Below, in pieces: positions 17,982-26,081 of a DNA stretch of 64,000 nucleotides. The stretch is taken from NCBI GenBank assembly GCA_005503215.1, contig SCNS01000023.1, positions 1 to 64,000 of the forward strand. Reading direction: 5' to 3'. Both the position numbers and the translations under genes were made by a program. Origin of the DNA: Sphingomonadaceae bacterium 3R27C6. Its GTDB lineage: Bacteria; Pseudomonadota; Alphaproteobacteria; Sphingomonadales; Sphingomonadaceae. Positions within the stretch are counted from its first letter, which is position 1, and each line of letters begins with the position of its first letter. Under the pieces are notes generated by a model. That model did not search any database. It had not been told where the DNA came from and was given only the letters and a program-made list of their open reading frames with translations.

Positions 17982-19565
17982 TTAGCCGGTCTTTCCCTTG
18001 CGGGCGGCCGGTTTTTTCGGCGGCGCCTTCTTTTTCACCGGCGGCTTCTTCTCGGCCGCTTTCTTCGGCATCGGCTTTTCGGCCTTCGCTTCGGAAGGCG
18101 TTTCCGCCGCGACCGACTCTGCCGCGCTTTCCTCGGGCTGGCCCAGCGTGCGAAGGAACATGTTCCGCACGTCGCGGACATGTGTGTTGATCGTCCGCGG
18201 GCTCCATTTCGACGTGTCGACCGGCGGCAACACGGTGACGCGCACCGTTGCGGGGCGCATCACGAACTCGTTCTTCGGCGCGACGTCGGTGGCGTTGTGA
18301 ATCACGATCGGGACGATCGGCACCCCCGCCTGCATCGCCAGATGGAACGCGCCCTTTTTGAACGGCTCGAGCTTCGGCGTCAGGCTGCGCGTGCCCTCGG
18401 GCGAGATGCAGATCGACTTGCCCTCGACCTTGATCGCGTCGACCAGCGGCTCCATCGCCTTGATCGCGCTCTTACCGTCGGCGCGGTCGACGAAGACGGT
18501 GCCGCCCCATTCCATCAGCTTGCCGAGGATGGGGATATCCTTGATCTCCTTCTTGCCCACTCCGCCCATGTCGCGGCGGATGAGCTTGGCGAGGATCATC
18601 ACATCCGCCTTGCTCTGGTGGTTAAAGATGAAGACGCACGGGCGCGACGACCATAGATGCTTTTCATCCTCGACCTCCAGTTCGACCCCGGTGATCGCGG
18701 TCGCGAAGTCGCCGAACAGACCGATCGAGAAATTCGCCGCCTCGCGCTGCGAGCGTGTCAGCGCCCAGATCGGCAGGCCCGCGGCGAAGGCGCCGACGAG
18801 CGAGCCGGTCGCGTAGATGGTGCGCGTGTAATCGACCCAACTCGGCGTGCCGCGGCTGGCGAAGCGCTGGACCGGCCAGCCATGCTCGTCGGCGATCGCC
18901 TTGAGCTTCAAATTGGGGTTGAGCGGGCGCGGCTTGCCGACGCGTTCGAGCAGTTCGATATCGTCGTCGCTGTCCGAATAGAAAAAGCTCTGATCGAGAT
19001 CGAGGCCATATTCGGCGGCGAGTTCTTCGGCCGCAAGCACCTTGCCCTCGCCAAAGCAGAGCGGGCGGATGATCTCGCCGGTGAAGACGCCGTCCTCGAT
19101 CTCATAGGCCGAGCATTTGATGTCGGTGATGCCCAGGTCGCGCGCGGTGGGTTCGATCTGGTAGATCGTCGCCGACGAGATGATCGCGACGCGGTGCCCC
19201 TTCGCCTGATGCGCCTCGATGATCGCGCGCGTCTCGGGATAGATTTTGCGCGCGATATGCTTCTTGTAGAGCTCCTCGCCGAACTCGATGAAGCTTTGCT
19301 CGTCGACCCCGCGCATGAATTTCGCGGCGCCCGACATCAGTCCCGAAAAACCGATCGTGCCGAGGCTGTGCTGCGCGACGACCTGCGCGGTTTCGGCAAT
19401 CTCCTCGACCGACATTTCGCGGCGCTGGAATTTCTCGCGCAGCATCGCGGTCGCGGAGTAGCCCGAGATGATCGTGCCATCGAAATCGAACAGCGCGGCG
19501 ATATGCGATCCGGGTTCGGACGCCAGGACTTCTTCCAAATGCGGCTGCGGCCTCGGCACGCGCAT
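17982..19565 (-). CDS. HAD-type phosphatase fused to 1-acylglycerol-3-phosphate acyltransferase (PlsC)
   Basis: A bifunctional-looking protein of 527 residues. Residues 20-240 form an HAD-IB (SerB-like) domain with nucleophile DFDGTIIS, motif II in ISSATIY and the DSDDD acid motif. Residues 300-470 form a PlsC domain with FNHQSKAD (about residue 315) and SPEGTRS (about residue 388). It could acylate lysophosphatidate and dephosphorylate phosphatidate or a related phosphomonoester. The final 60 residues are Lys/Pro/Ala-rich and end in ARKGKTG. The GGGGAG-like ribosome site touches ATG 19565, so the in-frame GTG at 19559 may be the true start. It leads the lipid operon. Confidence 0.9.
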   Translation of the reverse strand: MRVPRPQPHLEEVLASEPGSHIAALFDFDGTIISGYSATAMLREKFQRREMSVEEIAETAQVVAQHSLGTIGFSGLMSGAAKFMRGVDEQSFIEFGEELYKKHIARKIYPETRAIIEAHQAKGHRVAIISSATIYQIEPTARDLGITDIKCSAYEIEDGVFTGEIIRPLCFGEGKVLAAEELAAEYGLDLDQSFFYSDSDDDIELLERVGKPRPLNPNLKLKAIADEHGWPVQRFASRGTPSWVDYTRTIYATGSLVGAFAAGLPIWALTRSQREAANFSIGLFGDFATAITGVELEVEDEKHLWSSRPCVFIFNHQSKADVMILAKLIRRDMGGVGKKEIKDIPILGKLMEWGGTVFVDRADGKSAIKAMEPLVDAIKVEGKSICISPEGTRSLTPKLEPFKKGAFHLAMQAGVPIVPIVIHNATDVAPKNEFVMRPATVRVTVLPPVDTSKWSPRTINTHVRDVRNMFLRTLGQPEESAAESVAAETPSEAKAEKPMPKKAAEKKPPVKKKAPPKKPAARKGKTG

Positions 19566-19653
19566 CTCCCCACCAAGCGGCTATATTGCCGCCTTTCCCT
19601 GCACGATGGCAGTAAAGATGGCGTTTATCAATGCGCCCAATTCGAGATCCGGG

Positions 19654-20274
19654 TTAGGGTGCGAGCGCCGCCGCCTCGCGCGCCAGTGCCTCGATCCGCG
19701 CGGGGTCCAGCGGGCCCGACGGGACGACCCAGCTGCCCCCGACGCAGAGCACGGGATCCAGCGCGAGCCACTCGGGCGCGGTCGCGGCGCTGATCCCGCC
19801 AGTCGGGCAGAAATTGATTCCGCCGAACGGCCCCGCGAGCGCCTTCAGCGCCGGAATCCCGCCGCTCGTCGCTGCGGGGAAGAATTTGAAACTGTCGAGC
19901 CCGAGGTCGAGCCCTGCCATGATGTTCGACGCGTTGGCGACCCCGGGCAGGAAGGGGATACCGCTCGCCACCGCCGCTTCGCCAAGGCTGTGGGTGAGGC
20001 CCGGCGAGACGATGAATTCGGAGCCCGCATCGAGGGCGTCCTTCAGCATCCGAGAGTTGAGTACCGTCCCGGCGCCGACCACAGCGCCCGGCACCTTCTT
20101 CATCGCCGCAATGGCATCGAGTGCGGCCGGCGTGCGCATCGTCACTTCGAGCACCTTGAGCCCCCCCGCGACGAGCGCCTCCGCCATCGGCACCGCATCC
20201 TCGACGCGGTCGATGACGATCACCGGGATGACCGGCGCCAATCGCATGATCTGCTCGATACCTGAATCTGCCAT
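19654..20274 (-). CDS. eda: 2-dehydro-3-deoxy-phosphogluconate (KDPG) aldolase
   Basis: A class I aldolase of 206 residues that splits KDPG into pyruvate and glyceraldehyde 3-phosphate, the last Entner-Doudoroff step. It has the Glu in VLEVTMRT, VVGAGTVLN, the Schiff-base lysine in SFKFFPA and the phosphate loop CPTGGIS. ATG 20274 follows GGAG at good spacing; the longer frame to 20346 translates a repeat and is rejected. A repeat-bearing gap of 117 bases separates it from edd. Confidence 0.95.
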   Translation of the reverse strand: MADSGIEQIMRLAPVIPVIVIDRVEDAVPMAEALVAGGLKVLEVTMRTPAALDAIAAMKKVPGAVVGAGTVLNSRMLKDALDAGSEFIVSPGLTHSLGEAAVASGIPFLPGVANASNIMAGLDLGLDSFKFFPAATSGGIPALKALAGPFGGINFCPTGGISAATAPEWLALDPVLCVGGSWVVPSGPLDPARIEALAREAAALAP

Positions 20275-20337
20275 TTCAATCTCCGTTGGCCCTGACCCCG
20301 GATCAAGCCCGGGCGAAGGGCTGTTCTTTTTTTTTGA

Positions 20338-20378
20338 CCCGTTCAACGGGAAGGACGGTCCTTCGACAAGCTCAGGAC
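20338..20378. repeat. Two short palindromes between edd and eda
   Basis: A perfect inverted repeat CCCGTT-C-AACGGG (20338-20350) is followed by GTCCTTCGACAAGCTCAGGA (from 20358), whose ends GTCCT/AGGAC pair. The second resembles a short element that I recall as very frequent in sphingomonad genomes. A run of nine T residues precedes them. The block would form hairpins in the edd-eda transcript. Confidence 0.5.
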
Positions 20379-20391
20379 AAGCGGGTTGGAA

Positions 20392-22233
20392 TCAAATCAC
20401 CGTTTCCATCGCCGCGAGCACCGCCGAGCCGCCTTTCTCTGCCTCGTCGGCATGATGGCGGAACAGCGCGAACAGTTCGCGGCCGACGCCCAGCGCCGGC
20501 GGCGGCGGGACGGCGGGACTGCGCGCGGCCCAGACATCAGGATCGACCAGCGCGAGCACCTCGCCCATGCGCGCGCAGACGCGGACGATGTCGCCATCGA
20601 CGAGGAAGGCGAGCGGGCCGCTGACGCCATCGGTGCCGGGCAAGGCTTCGGGCGAGAGGTGGATCACCGCGGGCACCTTGCCGCTCGCGCCCGACATGCG
20701 GCCGTCGGTGAGCAGCGCGACGCGGAAACCCTTGTCCTGCAGCACGCCCAAGGCCGGCGTCAGCTTGTGCAGTTCGGGCATGCCGTTCGCGCGCGGCCCC
20801 TGGAAGCGCACGACGACGACGACGTCGCACTCAAGCTCGCCCGCCTTGAACGCGGTGAGCACCTGGTTCTGGTCGTCGAAGATCCGGCACGGCGCCTCGA
20901 TCGTCCAGCGATCCTCGGCAACCGCGCTCGTCTTGATGATCGCTCGGCCGAGGTTGCCCGCGAGCAGGCGCATCCCGCCGTCGAGCGAGAAAGGCGCCGC
21001 GGCCGGGCGCAGCATCGTGTCGTCGCGGCTCTCAGTAGGCGCGGCCTGCCAGTGGAGTTCGTCGTTCACCAGCACCGGCTCCGACGCATAATCGGCCATC
21101 GTTCCGCCGACGGTGAGCACGTCGCCGTGCAGCAAGCCGGCACCGAGCAGTTCACGCACGACATAGCCGATGCCGCCCGCGGCATGGAAATTGTTCACGT
21201 CGCCCGCGCCGTTCGGATAGACGCGTGCGAGCAACGGCACCGCGTGGCTGAGCTCGTCGAAATCCTGCCAGTCGATGATGATCCCCGCCGCGCGCGCGAT
21301 CGCGGGCAGGTGGATCGCATGATTGGTCGACCCGCCGGTGGCGAGCAGCCCGATCGCCGCATTGACGATCGCCTTTTCGTCTACGCAACGCGACAACGGA
21401 CGGTAATCGTCGCCGTCCCAGCCGATCTTGGCAATCCGGTGCGTCGCGGCGCGCGTCAGTTCCTGCCGCAGCTTGGTGCCGGGGTTGGTGAAGGCGCTGC
21501 CCGGAACGTGCAGCCCCATCAGCTCCATCATCATCTGGTTGCTGTTCGCGGTGCCATAGAAGGTGCAGGTGCCCGCGCCATGATAGGAGGCGGCCTCGGC
21601 CTCGAGCAGTTCGTCGCGGGTCGCCTTCCCCTCGGCATAGAGCTGGCGGACGCGCTGCTTTTCCTTGTTCGCGAGCCCCGATGGCATCGGCCCGGCGGGG
21701 ATCAGGATTTGCGGCAGGTGGCCGAAGCGCAGCGCGCCGATCAGCAGGCCGGGGACGATCTTGTCGCAGATGCCGAGGAGCAACGCGCTCTCGAACATCG
21801 CGTGGCTGAGCGCGATCACCGTGCCCTGCGCGATATTGTCGCGGCTGAACAGCGACAGGTCCATGCCCGCCTGCCCCTGCGTCACGCCGTCACACATCGC
21901 CGGAACACCGCCCGCGACCTGTGCGGTGGCGCCGACTTCGCGCGCAAAGAGTTTGATCTGCTCGGGATAGCGCCCGTACGGCTGATGCGCCGAAAGCATG
22001 TCGTTATAGCTGGTGACGATGCCGATGTTCATTTCGGCGCCCGACCGGATGGCCGGCTTGTCCTCGCCCGACGCGGCAAAGCCATGCGCAAGATTGCCGC
22101 ACGACAGGTTGCCGCGGTTGGTGCCCGCCTCGCGCTGGCGGTCCATCAGGTCCAGATAGGAGGCGCGGCGCGGTGCGCTGCGCGCAATTATGCGGTCAGT
22201 GACCTTGGCGATTACAGGGTTCAGATCAGTCAT
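20392..22233 (-). CDS. edd: Phosphogluconate dehydratase
   Basis: A 613-residue IlvD/Edd-family Fe-S dehydratase that converts 6-phosphogluconate to KDPG. Family marks include NIGIVTSYNDMLSAHQPY, the AMCDGVTQGQAGMDLS region with a cluster Cys, GTCTFYGTANSNQMMMELMG, STNHAIHLPAIARAAG and LTDGRMSGASGKVPA near the C-terminus. Length is normal for Edd. Its ATG overlaps the zwf stop by eight bases (ATGACTGA), so the two are translationally coupled. Confidence 0.97.
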   Translation of the reverse strand: MTDLNPVIAKVTDRIIARSAPRRASYLDLMDRQREAGTNRGNLSCGNLAHGFAASGEDKPAIRSGAEMNIGIVTSYNDMLSAHQPYGRYPEQIKLFAREVGATAQVAGGVPAMCDGVTQGQAGMDLSLFSRDNIAQGTVIALSHAMFESALLLGICDKIVPGLLIGALRFGHLPQILIPAGPMPSGLANKEKQRVRQLYAEGKATRDELLEAEAASYHGAGTCTFYGTANSNQMMMELMGLHVPGSAFTNPGTKLRQELTRAATHRIAKIGWDGDDYRPLSRCVDEKAIVNAAIGLLATGGSTNHAIHLPAIARAAGIIIDWQDFDELSHAVPLLARVYPNGAGDVNNFHAAGGIGYVVRELLGAGLLHGDVLTVGGTMADYASEPVLVNDELHWQAAPTESRDDTMLRPAAAPFSLDGGMRLLAGNLGRAIIKTSAVAEDRWTIEAPCRIFDDQNQVLTAFKAGELECDVVVVVRFQGPRANGMPELHKLTPALGVLQDKGFRVALLTDGRMSGASGKVPAVIHLSPEALPGTDGVSGPLAFLVDGDIVRVCARMGEVLALVDPDVWAARSPAVPPPPALGVGRELFALFRHHADEAEKGGSAVLAAMETVI

Positions 22234-23689
22234 GCCAACTCGCTCCGTCGCGTTCGATCAGCGCGATTGCGCTCGACGGGCCCCAGCTGCCCGCGGTGTA
22301 ATTCTGCGGCGCCATGTCGACCTCGGCCCAGGCATCGCGGATCGAATCGATCCACTGCCACTGCGCCTCGACCTCGTCGCGGCGGACGAATAAAGTCTGG
22401 TCGCCCTCGATGAAATCGAGCAGCAGGCGCTCGTACGCGATCCGCCGCCGCTCGCCGGCGAAGCTGTGCGACAGCGAGACGTCCATCGTCACCTCTTTGA
22501 GCTTCACGCCGTCGCGGTCCAGTCCGGGCTGTTTCGCCATCACCTTGACCCGGATATTCTCCTCGGGCTGCAGGTTGATGATCATGCTGTTCGCATCGAG
22601 CTTGCCCGCGCCGACACGCGCGAAGATGTTGTGCGGCACCGGCTTGAACTGGATCAGCACCTCGGACTTGCGCTGCGGCATGCGTTTGCCGGTGCGCAGG
22701 TAAAAGGGCACGCCCTTCCAGCGCCAATTATCGATATAGGCCTTGAGCGCGACGAAGGTTTCGGTGTTCGACGGGTTGCCGAGTTCGTCGGCATAGCCCG
22801 CGACCGCGCCGCCGTTCACCGCGCCGCTGGTATATTGTCCCTTGACGCTGTGCGCCTTGACGTCGGCGGCGGTCATCTTGCGCAGCGAGCGCAGCAGCTT
22901 GACCTTTTCGTCGCGTACCGCGGTCGACGACACGCTCGACGGCGGCTCCATCGCGATGATCGCGAGCAGCTGGAGCATATGGTTCTGCACCATGTCCTTC
23001 AGCGCGCCGACGCCGTCATAATAGGAAACACGGCCTTCGAGGCCCACCGTCTCGGCGACGGTGATCTGGACATGGTCGATCGCCTGCGCGTTCCACAAAG
23101 GCTCGAAGAGCATGTTGGCAAAGCGCAGCGCCAGCAGGTTCTGCACCGTTTCCTTGCCGAGATAGTGGTCGATGCGGAAGACGCGGTCTTCGGCAAAGGC
23201 ATCGCCGACCTGCGCATTCACGTCGCGCGACGAAGCGAGGTCGTGGCCGATCGGCTTTTCCATCGCGATGCGGCATTCGGCGCAGGCGATGCCGGCGGCC
23301 TTGAGCCCTTGCGCGATCGGACCGAACATCGACGGCGGGGTCGAGAGATAGACGCCGATCGGGCGGCCCATGCGGTCGCCGAGCAGCGCCGCAAGCTCGT
23401 CATAACCCGTGCCCGCGCCGGCATCGATCGCGCAATAATCGATGCGGTCGAGGAAGGCCGCGACGCCCGCATCATCCATGCGATCAGCAGGCAGATGCTC
23501 GGTCAGCGCATCGCGCACCTGCTCCTGAAACGCCGCGCGGTCCATCTTCGAGCGCCCCGATCCAATAATCGTCAGCGCGTCGGTAAGCAGTCCGTCGAGG
23601 TGGAGATTGTAAAGTGAGGGAAAGAGCATGCGCTGCGCCAGGTCGCCCGTCGCGCCGAACAGCACCAATGTTTCGACTTTCACGCTCAC
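22226..23689 (-). CDS. zwf: Glucose-6-phosphate 1-dehydrogenase
   Basis: An enzyme of 487 residues that oxidises glucose 6-phosphate to 6-phosphogluconolactone. The NADP loop is VLFGATGDLAQRMLFPSLY, the catalytic segment is RIDHYLGKETVQNL, and EKPIGHD and the C-terminal WQWIDSI segments are present. GTG 23689 is preferred because AAGGGG lies six bases upstream and homology starts there; the in-frame ATG codons at 23710 and 23827 lack ribosome sites. First gene of zwf-edd-eda, divergent from glpD. Confidence 0.95.
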   Translation of the reverse strand: MSVKVETLVLFGATGDLAQRMLFPSLYNLHLDGLLTDALTIIGSGRSKMDRAAFQEQVRDALTEHLPADRMDDAGVAAFLDRIDYCAIDAGAGTGYDELAALLGDRMGRPIGVYLSTPPSMFGPIAQGLKAAGIACAECRIAMEKPIGHDLASSRDVNAQVGDAFAEDRVFRIDHYLGKETVQNLLALRFANMLFEPLWNAQAIDHVQITVAETVGLEGRVSYYDGVGALKDMVQNHMLQLLAIIAMEPPSSVSSTAVRDEKVKLLRSLRKMTAADVKAHSVKGQYTSGAVNGGAVAGYADELGNPSNTETFVALKAYIDNWRWKGVPFYLRTGKRMPQRKSEVLIQFKPVPHNIFARVGAGKLDANSMIINLQPEENIRVKVMAKQPGLDRDGVKLKEVTMDVSLSHSFAGERRRIAYERLLLDFIEGDQTLFVRRDEVEAQWQWIDSIRDAWAEVDMAPQNYTAGSWGPSSAIALIERDGASWHD

Positions 23690-23746
23690 ATTCGTCCCCT
23701 TGGATAACATGAAAAGAATTGGGCGATACACGAAGCGAATGCAACG

Positions 23747-23767
23747 CGCATACGTAGGCCGCATACG
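23747..23767. promoter_or_regulatory. Direct repeat CGCATACG in the zwf/glpD divergent region
   Basis: CGCATACG occurs at 23747-23754 and again at 23760-23767, a period of 13 bases. Both lie in the 124-base gap shared by zwf and glpD. This could be an operator for either gene. No known consensus is matched. Confidence 0.25.
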
Positions 23768-23813
23768 ATGTCGGCACTTGGCAAATCCGACAGCGCTGCC
23801 ATAGGGATTTGCC

Positions 23814-25331
23814 ATGGCCGACAGCATACAGCCTTATGATGTCATCGTCGTCGGCGGCGGGGTCAATGGCGCGGGTGTCGCGCGCGATGCCGCGGGGCGC
23901 GGGGCGCGCGTTCTGCTCCTCGAAGCGGGCGATCTCGCCGAGGGCACGTCGTCGAAATCGACCAAGCTGATCCACGGCGGGCTGCGTTACCTCGAACATT
24001 ATGAATTCCGGCTCGTCCGCGAAGCGTTGAAGGAACGCGAGATACTGTGGGGCATCGCGCCGCATATCATCCGCCCGCTGCGCTTTGTCCTGCCGCACCG
24101 GCCGGGCCTGCGCCCGCGCTGGCTGCTGCGGCTCGGGCTCTTCCTCTACGACCATATTGGCGGCCGCAAGAAACTGCCCGCGACGCGCTCGGTCGACCTG
24201 CGTCGTCACGCGGCGGGCAAGCCGCTCCAGCCGCAATATGTCCACGGCTTCGAATATTCGGACGGCTGGACCGACGATGCGCGGCTCGTCGCGCTCAACG
24301 CGCGCGATGCCGCCGATCATGGCGCCCGCGTCCGCACGCGGACGCGCGCAGACATGCTGCGCTGCGAGGATGGCCTGTGGATCGTCGACGCCCGCGACGA
24401 TCAGGGCCACCAATATCGCTTCACCGGCCGCAGCATCGTCAACGCCGCCGGGCCCGCGGTGCTCGACCTGCTCAAACGCGCCGACGCCGAACCCGACCAT
24501 CAGATGCGGCTGGTGCGCGGCTCGCATATCGTCGTGCGCAAGGTCTTCGAGCATGACTATGCCTATTTCTTCCAGCTTCCCGACGGGCGCATTTTCTTCG
24601 CCATTCCCTATGAGCGCGACTTCACGCTGATCGGCACGACCGATCAGGACCATGACGGGCCGGCGAGTGAAGCGAAGGCGAGCGCCGAAGAGATCGCGTA
24701 CCTCTGCGAAGGCGCCAGCCTCTATTTCCGCACCCCCGTAACCCCTGCCGATGTCGTCTGGACCTATTCGGGCGTGCGGCCGTTGATCGAGGACGGATCG
24801 GGACGCCCCGAGGCGGCGACGCGCGGCTACCGCATCGACCTCGACATGGCGGAAGGCGCCCCTTTGCTCACCATCTATGGCGGCAAGATCACCAGCTATC
24901 GCCATGTCGCCGAAGCCGCGGTCGATGAACTTGTCGATCATGTCCCGGCGCTGTCGGCCAAGCATTGGACCGCCAAGGCACCGCTTCCCGGCGGCAATTT
25001 CCCGACGAACGGCGTGGCGGCGCTCAAGGCCGAATATAAACTCGCCTACCCCTTCCTGACGGCCGCGACGATCGACCGTATCACCCAGGCCTATGGCACC
25101 GACGCGCGCGCCTGGCTTGACACAGCCGAGGATTGGGACGCGCTCGGCGGCGAGATCGCGCATGGGCTCAGCGCCGCCGAGGTGCAGTGGATGGTTGACC
25201 GCGAATGGGCGCGCACGACCGACGATATCTTGTGGCGGCGGAGCAAGCTGGGGCTGCACTTCACCGACGATGAGGTCGCGAAGCTCGCCGTCTGGCTCGA
25301 AGCCAAACGGCCGCTCGCGCAGCCCGCATAG
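23814..25331 (+). CDS. glpD: FAD-dependent glycerol-3-phosphate dehydrogenase
   Basis: A 505-residue aerobic GlpD, a peripheral inner-membrane enzyme that oxidises glycerol 3-phosphate to dihydroxyacetone phosphate and feeds electrons to quinone. It has the FAD loop VVGGGVNGAGVARDAAGRG, STKLIHGGLRYLE, IVNAAGPAVLDL, IGTTDQDHDG and GGKITSYRHVAEAAV. Start chosen at ATG after AGGGA. It works against gpsA, so the window carries both directions of the glycerol-3-phosphate node. It is divergent from zwf. Confidence 0.96.
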   Translation: MADSIQPYDVIVVGGGVNGAGVARDAAGRGARVLLLEAGDLAEGTSSKSTKLIHGGLRYLEHYEFRLVREALKEREILWGIAPHIIRPLRFVLPHRPGLRPRWLLRLGLFLYDHIGGRKKLPATRSVDLRRHAAGKPLQPQYVHGFEYSDGWTDDARLVALNARDAADHGARVRTRTRADMLRCEDGLWIVDARDDQGHQYRFTGRSIVNAAGPAVLDLLKRADAEPDHQMRLVRGSHIVVRKVFEHDYAYFFQLPDGRIFFAIPYERDFTLIGTTDQDHDGPASEAKASAEEIAYLCEGASLYFRTPVTPADVVWTYSGVRPLIEDGSGRPEAATRGYRIDLDMAEGAPLLTIYGGKITSYRHVAEAAVDELVDHVPALSAKHWTAKAPLPGGNFPTNGVAALKAEYKLAYPFLTAATIDRITQAYGTDARAWLDTAEDWDALGGEIAHGLSAAEVQWMVDREWARTTDDILWRRSKLGLHFTDDEVAKLAVWLEAKRPLAQPA

Positions 25332-25378
25332 CCCTGATACAGTCGTTCCCGCGAAAGCCGGAATGAATATGCGATGGT

Positions 25379-26041
25379 CTAATCCGCGCCGAACTGTTCG
25401 GCGAGCTTGGCGCGGCGGACCTTCCAAGTTTCGGCGAGCACGGGCACGTCGCGGAGCGCGCGCAGGTCCGCCAGGCGATCCTTCGCTTCCCCGCCGATCA
25501 GCAAGCCGAACAGTGACGCCAGCGGCCATTCGGGATAAGGCCGCTCGACGAGGTCGAGCGCGTCGCCCGCCCGCACATGGCCGGGTTCGAGCACGCGGTA
25601 ATACCAGCCCGTCCGCCGCGTCTTAACCACCTGCGCCATCACGCCCTTGGCCTGAAAGCGATGATCGAGTTTCCAGCACGGCTGGCGCGCCTGCGTCACT
25701 TCGACGAGCGCGGTGCCGAGCCGGAAGCGGTCGCCGAGGAAGACATTCTGCTCGTCGAGCCCGGCGGTCGAGATATTCTCTCCGAACGCGCCCGGTGCAT
25801 CGAGTAGCGGCGCATCGTCCAGATACCCTCGCCACCAGCCATAATGATCGGCGGGATAATGATGGATCGCCTTGTCGACGCCACCATGCACCGTGCGGTC
25901 GGCCTGTTCGTCGCCGGCAAGGCCCATCGGGCCGACGGCGACCAGTTCCGCCACCGGCAGCTTGCCGATGGCGCTCGGTTCATCGTCGCCGCGGAAGGGG
26001 CGGACCTTGCCAAGCAGGACGGCGAGAATTTCGGCTTTCAT
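25379..26041 (-). CDS. YiiM-like MOSC-domain protein
   Basis: A 220-residue MOSC protein close to YiiM: GKLPVAELVAVGPMGLAGDE, VHGGVDKAIHHYPADHY, FGENISTAGL and the conserved Cys in ARQPCWKLDHRF are all visible. MOSC domains bind the molybdenum cofactor; YiiM-type proteins reduce N-hydroxylated compounds in other bacteria. ATG 26041 was chosen from homology; the frame to 26146 has no support. It lies downstream of the MFS gene on the same strand and a few kb from fdhD-mobA. Confidence 0.85.
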   Translation of the reverse strand: MKAEILAVLLGKVRPFRGDDEPSAIGKLPVAELVAVGPMGLAGDEQADRTVHGGVDKAIHHYPADHYGWWRGYLDDAPLLDAPGAFGENISTAGLDEQNVFLGDRFRLGTALVEVTQARQPCWKLDHRFQAKGVMAQVVKTRRTGWYYRVLEPGHVRAGDALDLVERPYPEWPLASLFGLLIGGEAKDRLADLRALRDVPVLAETWKVRRAKLAEQFGAD

Positions 26042-26081
26042 ATCCGCGATGGCATAAGCTCCAGCGCCGAAATGGCAATCG

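Noticed and set aside
20275..20346. 24-residue N-terminal extension of KDPG aldolase
   Set aside because: The codons come from the intergenic palindromic repeat, and ATG 20274 has the proper ribosome site.
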